From Cerioporus squamosus (taxonomy: Eukaryota; Basidiomycota; Agaricomycetes; Polyporales; Polyporaceae), in NCBI GenBank assembly GCA_022592435.1, contig JABYQS010000971.1, positions 1-10,392 of the forward strand: a DNA stretch of 10,392 bases, written 5' to 3'. This document shows, in pieces, positions 1 to 8,936 of the stretch. Position 1 is the stretch's first letter. Each line of letters begins with the position of its first letter. The translations under genes and the position numbers were made by a program. Under the pieces are notes generated by a model, which ran no database searches, was not told where the DNA came from, and worked only from the letters and a program-made list of their open reading frames with translations.

Positions 1-187
1 AGATGGGGCACTGGGGGGCGTCGTACTCCGTGTGAGATGATGAAGTGGAGGGTGTCTGTGAGTTTTGCCGTCTCGGTGGGGGAGTGCGACCCAGTTGAAT
101 GCCCGGACGACTTGGTGCTGCTGCCTGAGAAGGGGCACACGAGCGGCTCCGTAGGCTCAAGACTGAGCGACGCGAACTTCTGTCCAT
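1..187 (-). CDS. Possible exon at the left edge (partial, function unknown)
   Basis: The minus strand is open from an ATG at 187 to the window edge. The start context is good (A at -3, G at +4). It would give at least 62 residues rich in Ser, Pro and Arg, starting MDRSSRRS, like the disordered N-terminus of a fungal protein. A second minus-strand frame is also open over the same bases. It could be an internal exon beginning near 181, because the bases just upstream resemble an intron end: a branch-like TGCTAATCC at about 216-224 and an acceptor ending GACAG at 182-186. Read that way, the peptide includes KLTDTLHFIISHGV. I cannot choose between the frames, and I recognise no family in either. 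Confidence 0.3.
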   Translation of the reverse strand, partial: MDRSSRRSVLSLRSRSCAPSQAAAPSRPGIQLGRTPPPRRQNSQTPSTSSSHTEYDAPQCPI

Positions 188-570
188 GATAGGAGCGGGG
201 GTGGGGTGGTGACGGGATTAGCAGGGAACTCGGGGAGGGATGATCAAGGAGGAATGAATCTCCTGCCTGGTATTAGACCAGACGAGAAAGCCCGGATGGT
301 GTCCGAGGTTCGAGTGTGGGATCTTTATGAAGGGCCTCGAGCATGAGCGTTGGTCGGAAGATACAGGGTCAAATTGCCGGCGACGATAGCGACCCGCAGT
401 GTGAGGGCCAGGAAGGTGCCGTCAAGAGAGTCGAGAACGAGGAGAAGGTCGACCTAGCCGCGGGTCGTTGGGCGCGAGAGCGGTCCAGGCACGGCGGTGC
501 CTGCCAAAGCCGGCCGTATGTCAGCCGCCCGCCGCTTGCCTCCTAAGACAGACTACAGTCGAATCTCCCT

Positions 571-610
571 TACCCCATACCGATCGGGAAGGGGCCAAAA
601 GTATGGGTTA
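571..610. repeat. Imperfect inverted repeat around the first TATGGGTTA unit
   Basis: TACCCCATAC at 571-580 is the reverse complement of GTATGGGTTA at 601-610 with one mismatch. The arms are separated by 20 bases and could form a hairpin in DNA or RNA. The right arm is also the first unit of the GGGTTA-rich patch. No function can be assigned. Confidence 0.5.
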
Positions 611-985
611 TCGGGGATTATGGGCTTACGGAAAGGAGCGCCCGTCAAGCGCTCATGGGTTATCCTGCAGGTAGTGTTAGGCGCCTGCTCATGGTAAGCT
701 ATCCGACCAGCCGAGAGCACCTAGTCGGGTTGCCGGGGACCTTTTTCCGTGTGTCCGGACTGATCTAACAAATAATATGGCATCAGAGATTGTAATCCAC
801 CTCAATAACTCCCATTCCGGCAGTGATATGCCTGTTAGGTAAGCAAAGTTATGGGTTATGCCACCCCCAAATGGCTATGGGTATGGGTTACTGGAAGTTT
901 ATGGGTTATCCCCACTGTCCCGACTTCGGGAGGCCAAAAATCTATGGGGTATCGGGGATTATGGGTTACTGGATGGTATGGGTTA
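588..985 (+). repeat. Patch of interspersed TATGGGTTA repeats and a diverged direct repeat
   Basis: TATGGGTTA occurs exactly at 602, 850, 882, 900, 960 and 977, and CATGGGTTA at 654, so the hexamer GGGTTA is present seven times in under 400 bases. GGGTTA is a circular permutation of the TTAGGG telomere unit, but the units are not tandem. A longer diverged direct repeat links about 588-639 with about 927-974: both read GGCCAAAA, then a TATGGG(T/G)TATCGGGGATTATGGG core, then a TTAC-type end. The several runs of three or four G could favour G-quadruplex formation. An old telomere-like insertion, a decayed transposon end or a transcription-factor site cluster are all possible. Confidence 0.75.
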
Positions 986-1958
986 AGGGGAAGTTGACTG
1001 TATCCACAGCCTTGTGTGCCTGTCCCTTCCAGCCGTCTTGCTCTTGCTGGTCGACGACACGACTGAATATGAGACGCCACAAACAGCGCAAATCTTCAGG
1101 CCGCGACAGGTCGAAGGCCGAACGAGCGGCGCAAGACGACGTCTTAAGTAAAGGGATGTTCTGTATACGCCGGCCTTCTTGTGCGTCAAGGACGAGCGGA
1201 CTACCCCAAGGACGGAGATAATGCCTGATGTGGCCTCCACGGTATCATCAGCCTGTACCACCTGCCTTAGCCATTCGGCATGCCTGCGTCCGACGGCGAA
1301 GGAGAGAACGCACTAGATCGGCATGAGGAGCAACGTGAGCGAGTGCGACATCCTCCCGGTCGTCAACCACACGTTCATCCGACCCTGCGCGCCGCGCGGT
1401 CATGCGTAGAAGAGAAGAACTTTCGTGTTGGCAGTCCACGTTTCGGATCCCCGGTCGTCAATTGGACTCAAGCTCAACAACGAAGGGCTGTCAGTTGCAC
1501 TGCGGGCGGACGAGTCAGATAAGGGTGCTACAAGGTGAAGTCCGTCGCCGTGGAGTCCGCCATACTTCGCTTGAGTTACTTGGGATGGGTGCCAGTGAAC
1601 AGATTGAAAGAGTCCTCGTCCAGAGTCGAGTCTTGACAGGTCTTGACGCGGTGTAACCCAATCTCACGTGCAACGTGACGTTGCGCGTGTGCAAACAACC
1701 GCCTACCATATGCGGTAAACAATGCGGGACCACCGGCGGTCTTCTCGAGTCTCGACGTTGTGCGACTCCTTGTCCTGCAAGATACCCCTCATGCCATACC
1801 AGATTGTCTCCTTACCTACTTGAACCACACCGCACCCACCGCAGAAATGGCAATCGTAGAATGGGGCTCGGTGTGTACGCCCTCGATCGTCGATCCTGGC
1901 AGTCTAGCTCACACCTCTCTGTGAATGGCAGGGCGGTCATGGTCACCATCGGCACAAG

Positions 1959-2549
1959 GTGTCTACCATCCACGGCTGGGTCACGAAACTCCGGGGCACG
2001 ATCATTCGCAGCGAGGCGACGCGTCATGCAGGCATACGCGAGATGGAGGAAGCCCGTGCATTGCGCATCTACAAGACAGAGAACCCCGAGCGATTCCGTC
2101 GCGCGCGTGGAGGCGGGTTCTTCTGGTTCATCCCTGCCCGCAATCGCAGCCACCACTCACACCGTGAACACCACGACCGCCACGACCATCACGATCACCG
2201 AGACCACCACGACCACCGCCGTCACCGCAGCCGCAGACACCACGAGACTGTCGTTGTCGATGACCGCGGCCGCCGTATCACAACGGACGCGTATCGCGGC
2301 GAGCGGTATTATGGCCCGTGGCTGCGCCCCCGCCACCGGGTGAGGCCGCACCACCATGGCTGCTTCAAACTCATGCTCGCCTCCATCACGGGGAATATTG
2401 AGAGGAAGATGGAGGCGCTTCATGAGAGGGAGAGGGTCGCGAAGGAGAGGCGGCGGGAGCGGCGGAGGCGAAGGCGGCAACGGATGGATGAGGCCCTTGC
2501 GCTCAAGATTGACTGCGCTGTCAACAAGAACCGTTGGTGGCACAGATGA
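1959..2549 (+). CDS. His/Arg-rich protein of unknown function (5' end uncertain)
   Basis: I do not recognise this protein. The open frame from 1959 gives 196 residues in three parts. Residues 1-55 are a mixed region beginning STIHGWVTKLRG. Residues about 64-95 are a run of His with Asp, Arg and Glu, encoded by CAC/GAC-type repeats near 2152-2245. The C-terminal half has a charged, probably helical segment (NIERKMEALHERERV, then an Arg-rich block) and ends WWHR. The His tract could bind metal, but that is inference. The start is unresolved: codon 1 is GTG, an in-frame TAG lies at 1905-1907, and the first in-frame ATG is at 2043 (168 residues). The bases before 1959 end in AAG, so 1959 could be the first base of a second exon whose short first exon I could not place. 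The gene converges with the next one. Confidence 0.55.
   Translation: MSTIHGWVTKLRGTIIRSEATRHAGIREMEEARALRIYKTENPERFRRARGGGFFWFIPARNRSHHSHREHHDRHDHHDHRDHHDHRRHRSRRHHETVVVDDRGRRITTDAYRGERYYGPWLRPRHRVRPHHHGCFKLMLASITGNIERKMEALHERERVAKERRRERRRRRRQRMDEALALKIDCAVNKNRWWHR
2152..2245 (+). repeat. CAC/GAC-rich low-complexity tract coding a His-Asp-Arg run
   Basis: Imperfect triplet-based repeats of CACGACC and CACCACGACC type, in frame with the His-rich gene, encode its histidine run. The tract explains the hydrophobic-looking Val/Ile frame on the opposite strand and the Thr-rich frame on the same strand, both of which are shadows. Confidence 0.8.
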
Positions 2550-2886
2550 TGGGTGGAAGTGTGAGCATTGCGCGGTTATATCTTGCTACGATTGGTTGCG
2601 ACGTGATATGGGAATCACCTTGACTTGGATGTACTAGTATATGTAGTTCCGATCTGTATGACTTATACTCTTCAGACATGCATGTGCCACGAAGGATGGC
2701 ATCGGTACGATGAATATGAGCGACGGGATTGTGCTACGGAGGATGGGAGGATATCCAATACATGGGCCACGAATGCGCTGCACATAGGAGGACGAACGTC
2801 GAAGAGAAGTGTCGTAGAAATAAGTCACTAATCGCAAAAGCATTGGTGTGAAGCACGCACCGACGCGACAGGGACAACACCAGCCT
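2550..2886. other. Intergenic gap between convergent genes
   Basis: This 337-bp stretch lies between the stop of the His-rich gene (plus) and the stop of the DUF3245-like gene (minus). It should hold both 3' untranslated regions. It is more AT-rich than the flanking coding sequence. I see no clear polyadenylation hexamer, RNA gene or further coding exon. Confidence 0.6.
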
Positions 2887-4147
2887 TCACCCGTCATCGT
2901 CGTCATCGTCCTCCTCTCCGTCCCCATCTAGCCCGCTCGGGTTCGCAGCACCCTCAGCCTCCGCAACCGCCTTCTTTTTCTTTCTCTTCTTCTTCTTCCG
3001 CTTCTTCTTTGGCGAAGCCGACTGTTCGTCATCAGCTACGGGGGGCGGTCCAGTTAGATTCAACAACGGCATCCCGAATGGGTCGAGCCGTGGAGGAGAG
3101 GACTGCTGTGCGGCCGGAGGTGCCCGTGCGGGGGTTGCTGGAGCTTGCGGTTGGGAACTGCTCGGCGCACCACCTCCGGAAGGCTCTGGAATGGTGAGAG
3201 TTGCAAGAGTACAGTCAGCGATACGGACACGATGTGATGTATGGAGGCATACTTGGAGACAGTGCCTTCCCACCGACGGGCACGGGGGACTTTGCGGACG
3301 ACGGACCTTTGTTCTGAGCGGGTGCATCAACCACGTTGGCAACCCTACTCCCGTCCGTCTCAAGTACAGACGGGGCGGGTTCACGCGGCGCGGATGCGGT
3401 AGGCTGCGCGTCCTCAGGCGGGACCGCCTCGTCGCCATGCAACTTGTGCTTCTTCTTTTTCCTGCGCTTCTTCGGTGTTGAGGGACCCTCTCCATCTTCA
3501 ACTGTTCCCTCCTTCGACGACGCGATATCTTGGGGAGGGGGAGCCTTGGTGCTCGCGTCCTCCGCCGCCTTCTTGGAGGGCGACGCACTAGGGGGTGCCG
3601 AGGCAAGGACGTTGAGAGGATCAGCTTTCGCCTTCTTCTTCTCCTTGGACTTCGGGGCAAAGGGGTCTACCCTGGCCTTCTTGGTGATCACCCGGGCACG
3701 ACTGTCCTCGTCATCATCGTCCGAGATGACGACGGGCTTAGAGGCAGAGTTGGCGGAGGCCTGACCCGCAGCGTCCTCCTCCTCCCGAGAACGCTTCTTG
3801 CCGTTGCCAAGTAGCTTGTTACGGAGCTTTGCAGTCTCGCGGCTGAGCACGCCGGTCGACTCTGGCGCGGACGCACCGACGCCTAACCTGCGCGAGGGAG
3901 TTATGAGCACGACACTCACAACGCACCAGAGGAGTGCGTGTTCATCGGTTGGGAGTAACACGTACCGCGCTGGCCGGCGCATGTGCTCCTCGAGCTCTCG
4001 GTCGTCATTTGCGCGTGAGGAAGAGGGAAGTTTGACCTTGGATGCCTTCATCCATCCCGAGACCAAGTCTTGTGTGAATGCCATAGACATGTCGATTTGC
4101 GCCTGCAGCGTCTCCAAGTCAATATCATCTTCCTCCATTTCAGCCAT
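2887..4147 (-). CDS. DUF3245-like, probably nucleolar Lys/Asp-rich protein
   Basis: Three exons on the minus strand: 3966-4147, 3253-3887 and 2887-3185. The introns are 3888-3965 (GTACGT..GCAG) and 3186-3252 (GTATGC..CCAG), and the joined product is 371 residues. The start is the ATG at 4147, in an ACTATGGC context; the frame opens slightly further upstream, but only with TTG. The conserved part is the N-terminus: an acidic start, then QIDMSMAFTQDLVSGWMK (about residues 18-35), then the RRPARLGVGA motif spanning the first splice junction, then KLRNKLLG (81-88). This order resembles the fungal DUF3245 family as I remember it, so the family name is tentative. The rest is disordered, with basic clusters at 200-209 and near the C-terminus that look like nuclear/nucleolar signals, and a tail of Glu and Asp. 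Residues 113-122 (VVISDDDDED) resemble a SUMO-interacting motif. It shares a 205-bp head-to-head gap with the Gemin2 gene. Confidence 0.82.
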
Positions 4148-4352
4148 AGTGAACAATGTGAGAGGCGCGAGTGCGCCCGTAGTCTAAGCTCCGAGCCAGG
4201 AACGAACCAGCAGAAAGTCAGAAGCAAGTTGTGAGTTCAGTAGACGCCCTTAACTTCCTCTGCATCCACGACCGTGCCCGCGCGTACTGGGTGCTGGGTA
4301 GAAGTTGCTACTGGACAGCACGCGTAATCCTTTTCGAAATCGAGCCGTCGAC
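4148..4352. promoter_or_regulatory. Divergent (probably bidirectional) promoter region
   Basis: These 205 bases are the entire gap between the start codons of the DUF3245-like gene (minus) and the Gemin2 gene (plus), so both promoters and both 5' leaders must fit here. I see no clear TATA box, and co-regulation of the two genes is inferred from the arrangement only. Confidence 0.6.
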
Positions 4353-5710
4353 ATGTCACACACGCTCAAAAGGAAGGCGGACGATCTGGACGACTCCGAT
4401 GAGGAGGAGCCCACGCTGGGACGTCAAGTCCTCCCGGTAGCAAACCTCCCGGATACCTTTGACGGCGTGCCCATGGATGGCCTGCAGTACCTATTCACCG
4501 TCCGGTATGTACCTCCTAGTTGCACCACTAAGTACTCTTAACTGACACCTCTGCAATAGCCGGGATTCGCGACTCCTTCCCCATGTCACCCGAGTAGCGA
4601 ACCCATACGAGCTGCCGGAGGTACCCGCTCCTCTATCCGCGATAGGAACGGGCGACGAGTCGTCGCGGAAATCCATCCTGCCATCCGAAGAATGGCGCGA
4701 AACGTTCTTGCGGCGGTTCAAGAACTTCCGTAAGGTACGTCTATAAATCTTGCATCCCGGTTGCTGAGTACTTACGACATCCTTTCCACCCTGTCGTGCT
4801 GCAGAATTCCACCCAGCCCACTATCCACGTTCACATCCCTGATTGTAGCTCGAAGGTGATGCCGGACAAGAAGGAGCGCGACCTTTGGTGGGCGTTTTTC
4901 GCGGGACGGCCGGAGAGTGAGTGGAATCCGCCGAAGAAACCTAAGCAGCCCAAACCCACGCGATGGCAGCAGCGTAACATGAAGAAGGGCCTGGCTGTGC
5001 GGGAAGAAGCCCCCGACGAAGCTGTCCTTCCTTACGACGTTCCAGAGGTGGCTAGTGAGTCTTCTAGTGCACTCTATCCCGCCGCCGCGCCCTCTACGAT
5101 CTCGACTGGCTTGCCTCTGGTATCTGGCCCCGCACATGAGGCAATGTATACCGGCCAACCTCCTGCACCTGTAGCGGATGCTGGTCTGCTCGCCGAGGAT
5201 GGTGAGATACCTCTCGTGTACCTGCCTCGAGAACCTACACCGGCACTCTTGCAACACATCGATCATGTAAGTCCCAGTGCTTTCGTGTACGGACCGAGGA
5301 TCTGATTGTATCCACAGCGTTACGCCTTGCATCTGCTGATGTACTTCGGCCACTGGATCGACCGCCGTCTAGAGGAAGGACGCCTCCCATATACCGACAT
5401 CACGCAGTCGCACGGACGCTGGATTTTCTCCCTCCTGTCCCGAGTTGACGACTGGATTTCCGGGGATGAGACGAGCCTCCTCCGCGGTCTCGCTCGGGGC
5501 TGCATGGGGCTCATGGCTGAGTCCCGGCGGCGCCCCGCTCCTGCAGATGCGACGAAGACTGGGGGCGCAGCTGAGCTCATCGATGAGCGGTCGTGCTGGA
5601 TGATCATCACCGCCATTACAGGGCTCTGGGGACAGTCGGACCTATGGGAGGACGCAGAGAATATGCTGTCGAGCGTAGAGCTAGAAGGCCGAGAACCTGC
5701 CGTTGTCTGA
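4353..5710 (+). CDS. GEMIN2: Gemin2/SIP1/Brr1-family snRNP assembly factor
   Basis: Four exons, 4353-4504, 4560-4734, 4805-5266 and 5318-5710, join to 393 residues. Introns of 55, 70 and 51 nt all have good GT..AG ends (GTATGT..ATAG, GTACGT..GCAG, GTAAGT..ACAG). Gemin2 binds SMN and holds the Sm protein ring during assembly of spliceosomal snRNPs; Brr1 is the yeast relative. The product starts with an acidic/basic stretch. Next come the family's N-terminal block (DTFDGVPMDGLQYLFTVRR, about 34-52), which includes the first junction, and WWAFFAGRP (137-145). A Pro/Ser/Ala-rich, probably disordered linker covers about 180-245. The C-terminal helical block, YALHLLMYFGHWID (265-278) then WIFSLLSRVDDW and DETSLLRGLARGC (about 298-325), matches the segment that in human Gemin2 carries the ALL and LIRQLARRC motifs. 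It is longer than the human protein (about 280 residues), mainly through the linker. The start has no competing upstream ATG in frame. Confidence 0.92.
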
Positions 5711-6213
5711 AATGCACGGCATGGCGTCGGCCTGTGTAATGCAGAAAATTGACATTGTGCGTCTGCTGTCTTTCGATCGCGGTGCATATCCGTCACTTGA
5801 GTGAAGTATGGTTGCCAAGTCGATAGACAGCTGGAGTGGGGTGTATACGACATTTTGTAGGCGACAATCATTGGCATGTACACGAAGATAGTAATGCGAC
5901 CACGCTGGCGGTTATGCGACGGCCGGGGAGAGTCGCCCGAGGCGGGGTTGGAGCCCGAGGAAAGCGATGATATGAGTTCTGTGGCTGTGGTGCGGCCTGG
6001 GCTGTTTCCAAATATGGCAGCCGCGGCTGGTTCCTGGGCCGGCGCGGCGGTCTGCAGAGCCCACCGCCCGGGCTGGCAGCTTCTCGCCTTGTCTCCCAAC
6101 CGTCACGGACAGTCTCTCCTCTGCCGCACGCTTCGTCGCGCATCCCCCACGTTCTTTCCCCGTCGCCGTCCTTTAAACCGAACCCTCACCACACTCCTCT
6201 CTCCTCGACAGCC
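5711..6213. other. Intergenic gap: Gemin2 3' end and promoter of the GPI-protein gene
   Basis: This 503-bp stretch contains no supported gene. Its left part should be the Gemin2 3' untranslated region. Its right part is the promoter of the KNH-like gene. The open frames on the minus strand here are antisense to GC-rich sequence and show no family motif. Confidence 0.6.
6172..6210 (+). promoter_or_regulatory. TATA-like box and pyrimidine-rich leader of the KNH-like gene
   Basis: TTTAAA at 6172-6177 lies about 40 bases before the ATG at 6214. It is followed by an A/C- and then CT-rich leader (CTCCTCTCTCCTCGACAG near 6193-6210), the layout common at strongly expressed fungal genes. Promoter activity is inferred. 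Confidence 0.45.
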
Positions 6214-6926
6214 ATGCGTTCCATCGCCGCCCTCCTCGCCTTCGCCGCCTCCGCCCTCGCCTACCAGGTCACCTCGCCTACCAACGCGACTGGTTGGACC
6301 ATCACAGGCCCCAACGTCGTTGCCTGGAACAAGGTCTCCACCGACGCGGCCAACTTCACCATTCTTCTAGTCAACCAGGTGCGAGAGTCGTGCTCAGAGA
6401 GTGCGGGATGCGTGGACTCAGGACGGGCATGGATGGTAGAACGTGAACCCTCCCACGTCTCAGCAGCTCGCTGCTCTCGTTGACGGCAGCCTTGGCAAGA
6501 CCACTGTAAACCCTCCTAGCGGCGGCTGGAAGACAGGCTCTGGCTTTCAGGTCAACCTCGTTCAGGACGCTGAGCACCCGGACACCATCCTCGCGCAGTC
6601 TGGTCAGTTCAGCATCACGCAGGCCTCCGCGAGCCTCTCCTCGACCGTGACCGGCACCTCCGCTTCCGCGGGCACCGGCACTCTGTGAGTATTCTGCGAC
6701 TATTGCCTGCTACTCAGACCGCTGAACCGACGTGAACTTCAGGACTGTCACGCCCTCGGGCACCTCCGCCGCTGGGTCCACCGCAGGCAGCACCACTGAT
6801 GCCCTCAACCCCACCTCCTCCGACACCTCCACTACGCCCACCGGTAGCAACGCTGCTTCCGCTTCCATGGGCAAGCAGGCAGGCCTCTTCGCCGGTCTCG
6901 CTCTCCTTGGCGCGTTCCTCGCCTAA
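6214..6926 (+). CDS. Secreted GPI-anchored Ser/Thr-rich protein with Kre9/KNH-like domain
   Basis: Three exons, 6214-6378, 6440-6684 and 6743-6926, join to 197 residues. The introns are 61 nt (GTGCGA..GTAG) and 58 nt (GTGAGT..TCAG). Residues 1-16 are a signal peptide with likely cleavage at ALA|Y. Residues 17 to about 115 form a Kre9/KNH-like N-terminal Ig-like domain: YQVTSPTNATGWTITGPNVV, the VAWNKVSTDAANFTILLVN strand, GSLGKTTVNPPSGGW, then the closing SGQFSIT. N-glycosylation sequons are at N24 and N47. From about 118 on the protein is Ser/Thr/Gly-rich, probably O-mannosylated. The final hydrophobic segment (about 183-197, ending GAFLA) after small residues around 172-178 is a GPI-attachment signal, so the mature protein should sit on the outer face of the plasma membrane or in the wall. 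The family is linked to beta-glucan assembly in yeast, but small basidiomycete members are mostly uncharacterised. Exon 2 was placed by domain continuity. Confidence 0.85.
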
Positions 6927-7374
6927 AATGGGTCGTGACATGTACTGTGGTGTTTTGGTGGACGATCTCTCGCCCTTTCGATCTTTGTCTGTCTTTGTGG
7001 TATACGTACGATCCCGCGATCTGGGGGCGGATTTCCCTCCCTCCGTGGATGGTATCTGGACTGTCGACTCGCTACTCGCTTCTAGATATGTAGTTGGGTA
7101 ATACATACGAGTGTGCATAACAACCTAGCCTAGCCTCCGGCCTATTGGAATCGTCCGCAAAGTTAGTCTCGATTGGAAGAGTACTGTGTTCGTGTCCGCG
7201 AGTGACTTCCCTGCTTCTTTGTATGTGTGTGCGGCATCGGGCCGGTCGTCCAAGCTCCAAGTTGAAGTATTGTGGTGATGACATGGGCTCGGGTACTTCC
7301 AAGGCTGACTGAGGCTCTTTGCAATCTCGTACACCTACTTCTAGCACTCTACAGCTTTCTTCTTGACCACCACT
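6927..7374. other. Intergenic gap: KNH-like 3' end and QPRT promoter
   Basis: This 448-bp stretch lacks a supported gene. It should contain the 3' untranslated region of the KNH-like gene and the promoter and leader of the quinolinate phosphoribosyltransferase gene. The visible elements are two inverted CCAAT boxes (listed separately) and a short CCTAG CCTAG CCT repeat near 7125-7138. Confidence 0.6.
7144..7178 (+). promoter_or_regulatory. Paired inverted CCAAT boxes upstream of QPRT
   Basis: ATTGGAA occurs at 7144-7150 and again at 7172-7178, 28 bases apart. ATTGG is the CCAAT box read on the other strand, the site bound by the fungal HAP/CBF complex. The pair lies about 200-230 bases before the QPRT start codon, a typical distance. 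Use by HAP is inference. Confidence 0.4.
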
Positions 7375-8795
<1,421 letters not shown>

Positions 8796-8936
8796 GGGTG
8801 CTATCGCCAGGGATACAGGGAGCGAGAAGTTGGCACGCAAGCATTGTAGAACAGTATTGGGATTTGTACATCTCTGCCAAGAGTACCTTCTATGTAGCTC
8901 TATCCACCAGTCACCAAACCCGCCGACCCGCCGATC
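8796..8936. other. Short gap between convergent QPRT and ACMSD-like genes
   Basis: Only 141 bases separate the QPRT stop codon from the inferred stop of the ACMSD-like gene, so their 3' untranslated regions probably overlap. Without the frame correction near the end of the ACMSD-like gene, its reading frame runs on to 8911 instead. Confidence 0.65.

Larger units (their letters stand above)
188..1958. other. Long stretch without a convincing gene
   Basis: About 1.77 kb in which every open frame on either strand is short (under about 130 codons unless it runs into the His-rich gene downstream) and none shows a family motif. The identifiable structure is the GGGTTA-rich patch at 571-985. Some of the left part may be 5' sequence or exons of the gene that runs off the left edge, and the right part must hold the promoter and perhaps a first exon of the His-rich gene. 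I see no tRNA, rRNA or transposase remnant. Confidence 0.6.

Noticed and set aside
225..325. tRNA-like B-box GGTTCGAGT near 308
   Set aside because: The flanking bases do not form a T-arm stem, and no matching A-box or acceptor stem is present.
343..546. Possible coding exon on either strand (acidic on plus, LLLVLDSLDG-type on minus)
   Set aside because: Both strands show fungal-like codon use but neither links to a start, splice pair or known motif; the evidence is ambiguous.
571..985. Internal telomere tract
   Set aside because: The GGGTTA units are separated by variable spacers and never tandem, so a true telomeric array is not supported.
1675..2343. Plus-strand 222-residue open frame with a Thr-rich tract
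   Set aside because: It overlaps the His-rich gene in another frame; its Thr run is a frame-shifted reading of the same triplets, and its first part has no family motif.
2157..2543. Minus-strand open frame with Val/Ile-rich, membrane-like segments
   Set aside because: It is exactly antisense to the CAC/GAC repeats of the His-rich gene; Val and Ile arise from reading those triplets backwards.
2890..2925. GTCATC/GTCCTC triplet microsatellite
   Set aside because: It encodes the Asp/Glu tail of the DUF3245-like protein and needs no other explanation.
4741..4750. TATA-like CTATAAATC
   Set aside because: It lies inside the second Gemin2 intron, between coding exons, with no gene start after it.
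5320..6099. Minus-strand 259-residue open frame
   Set aside because: Antisense to the last Gemin2 exon, whose motifs are clear; the rest is Pro/Arg/Ala-rich with no motif.
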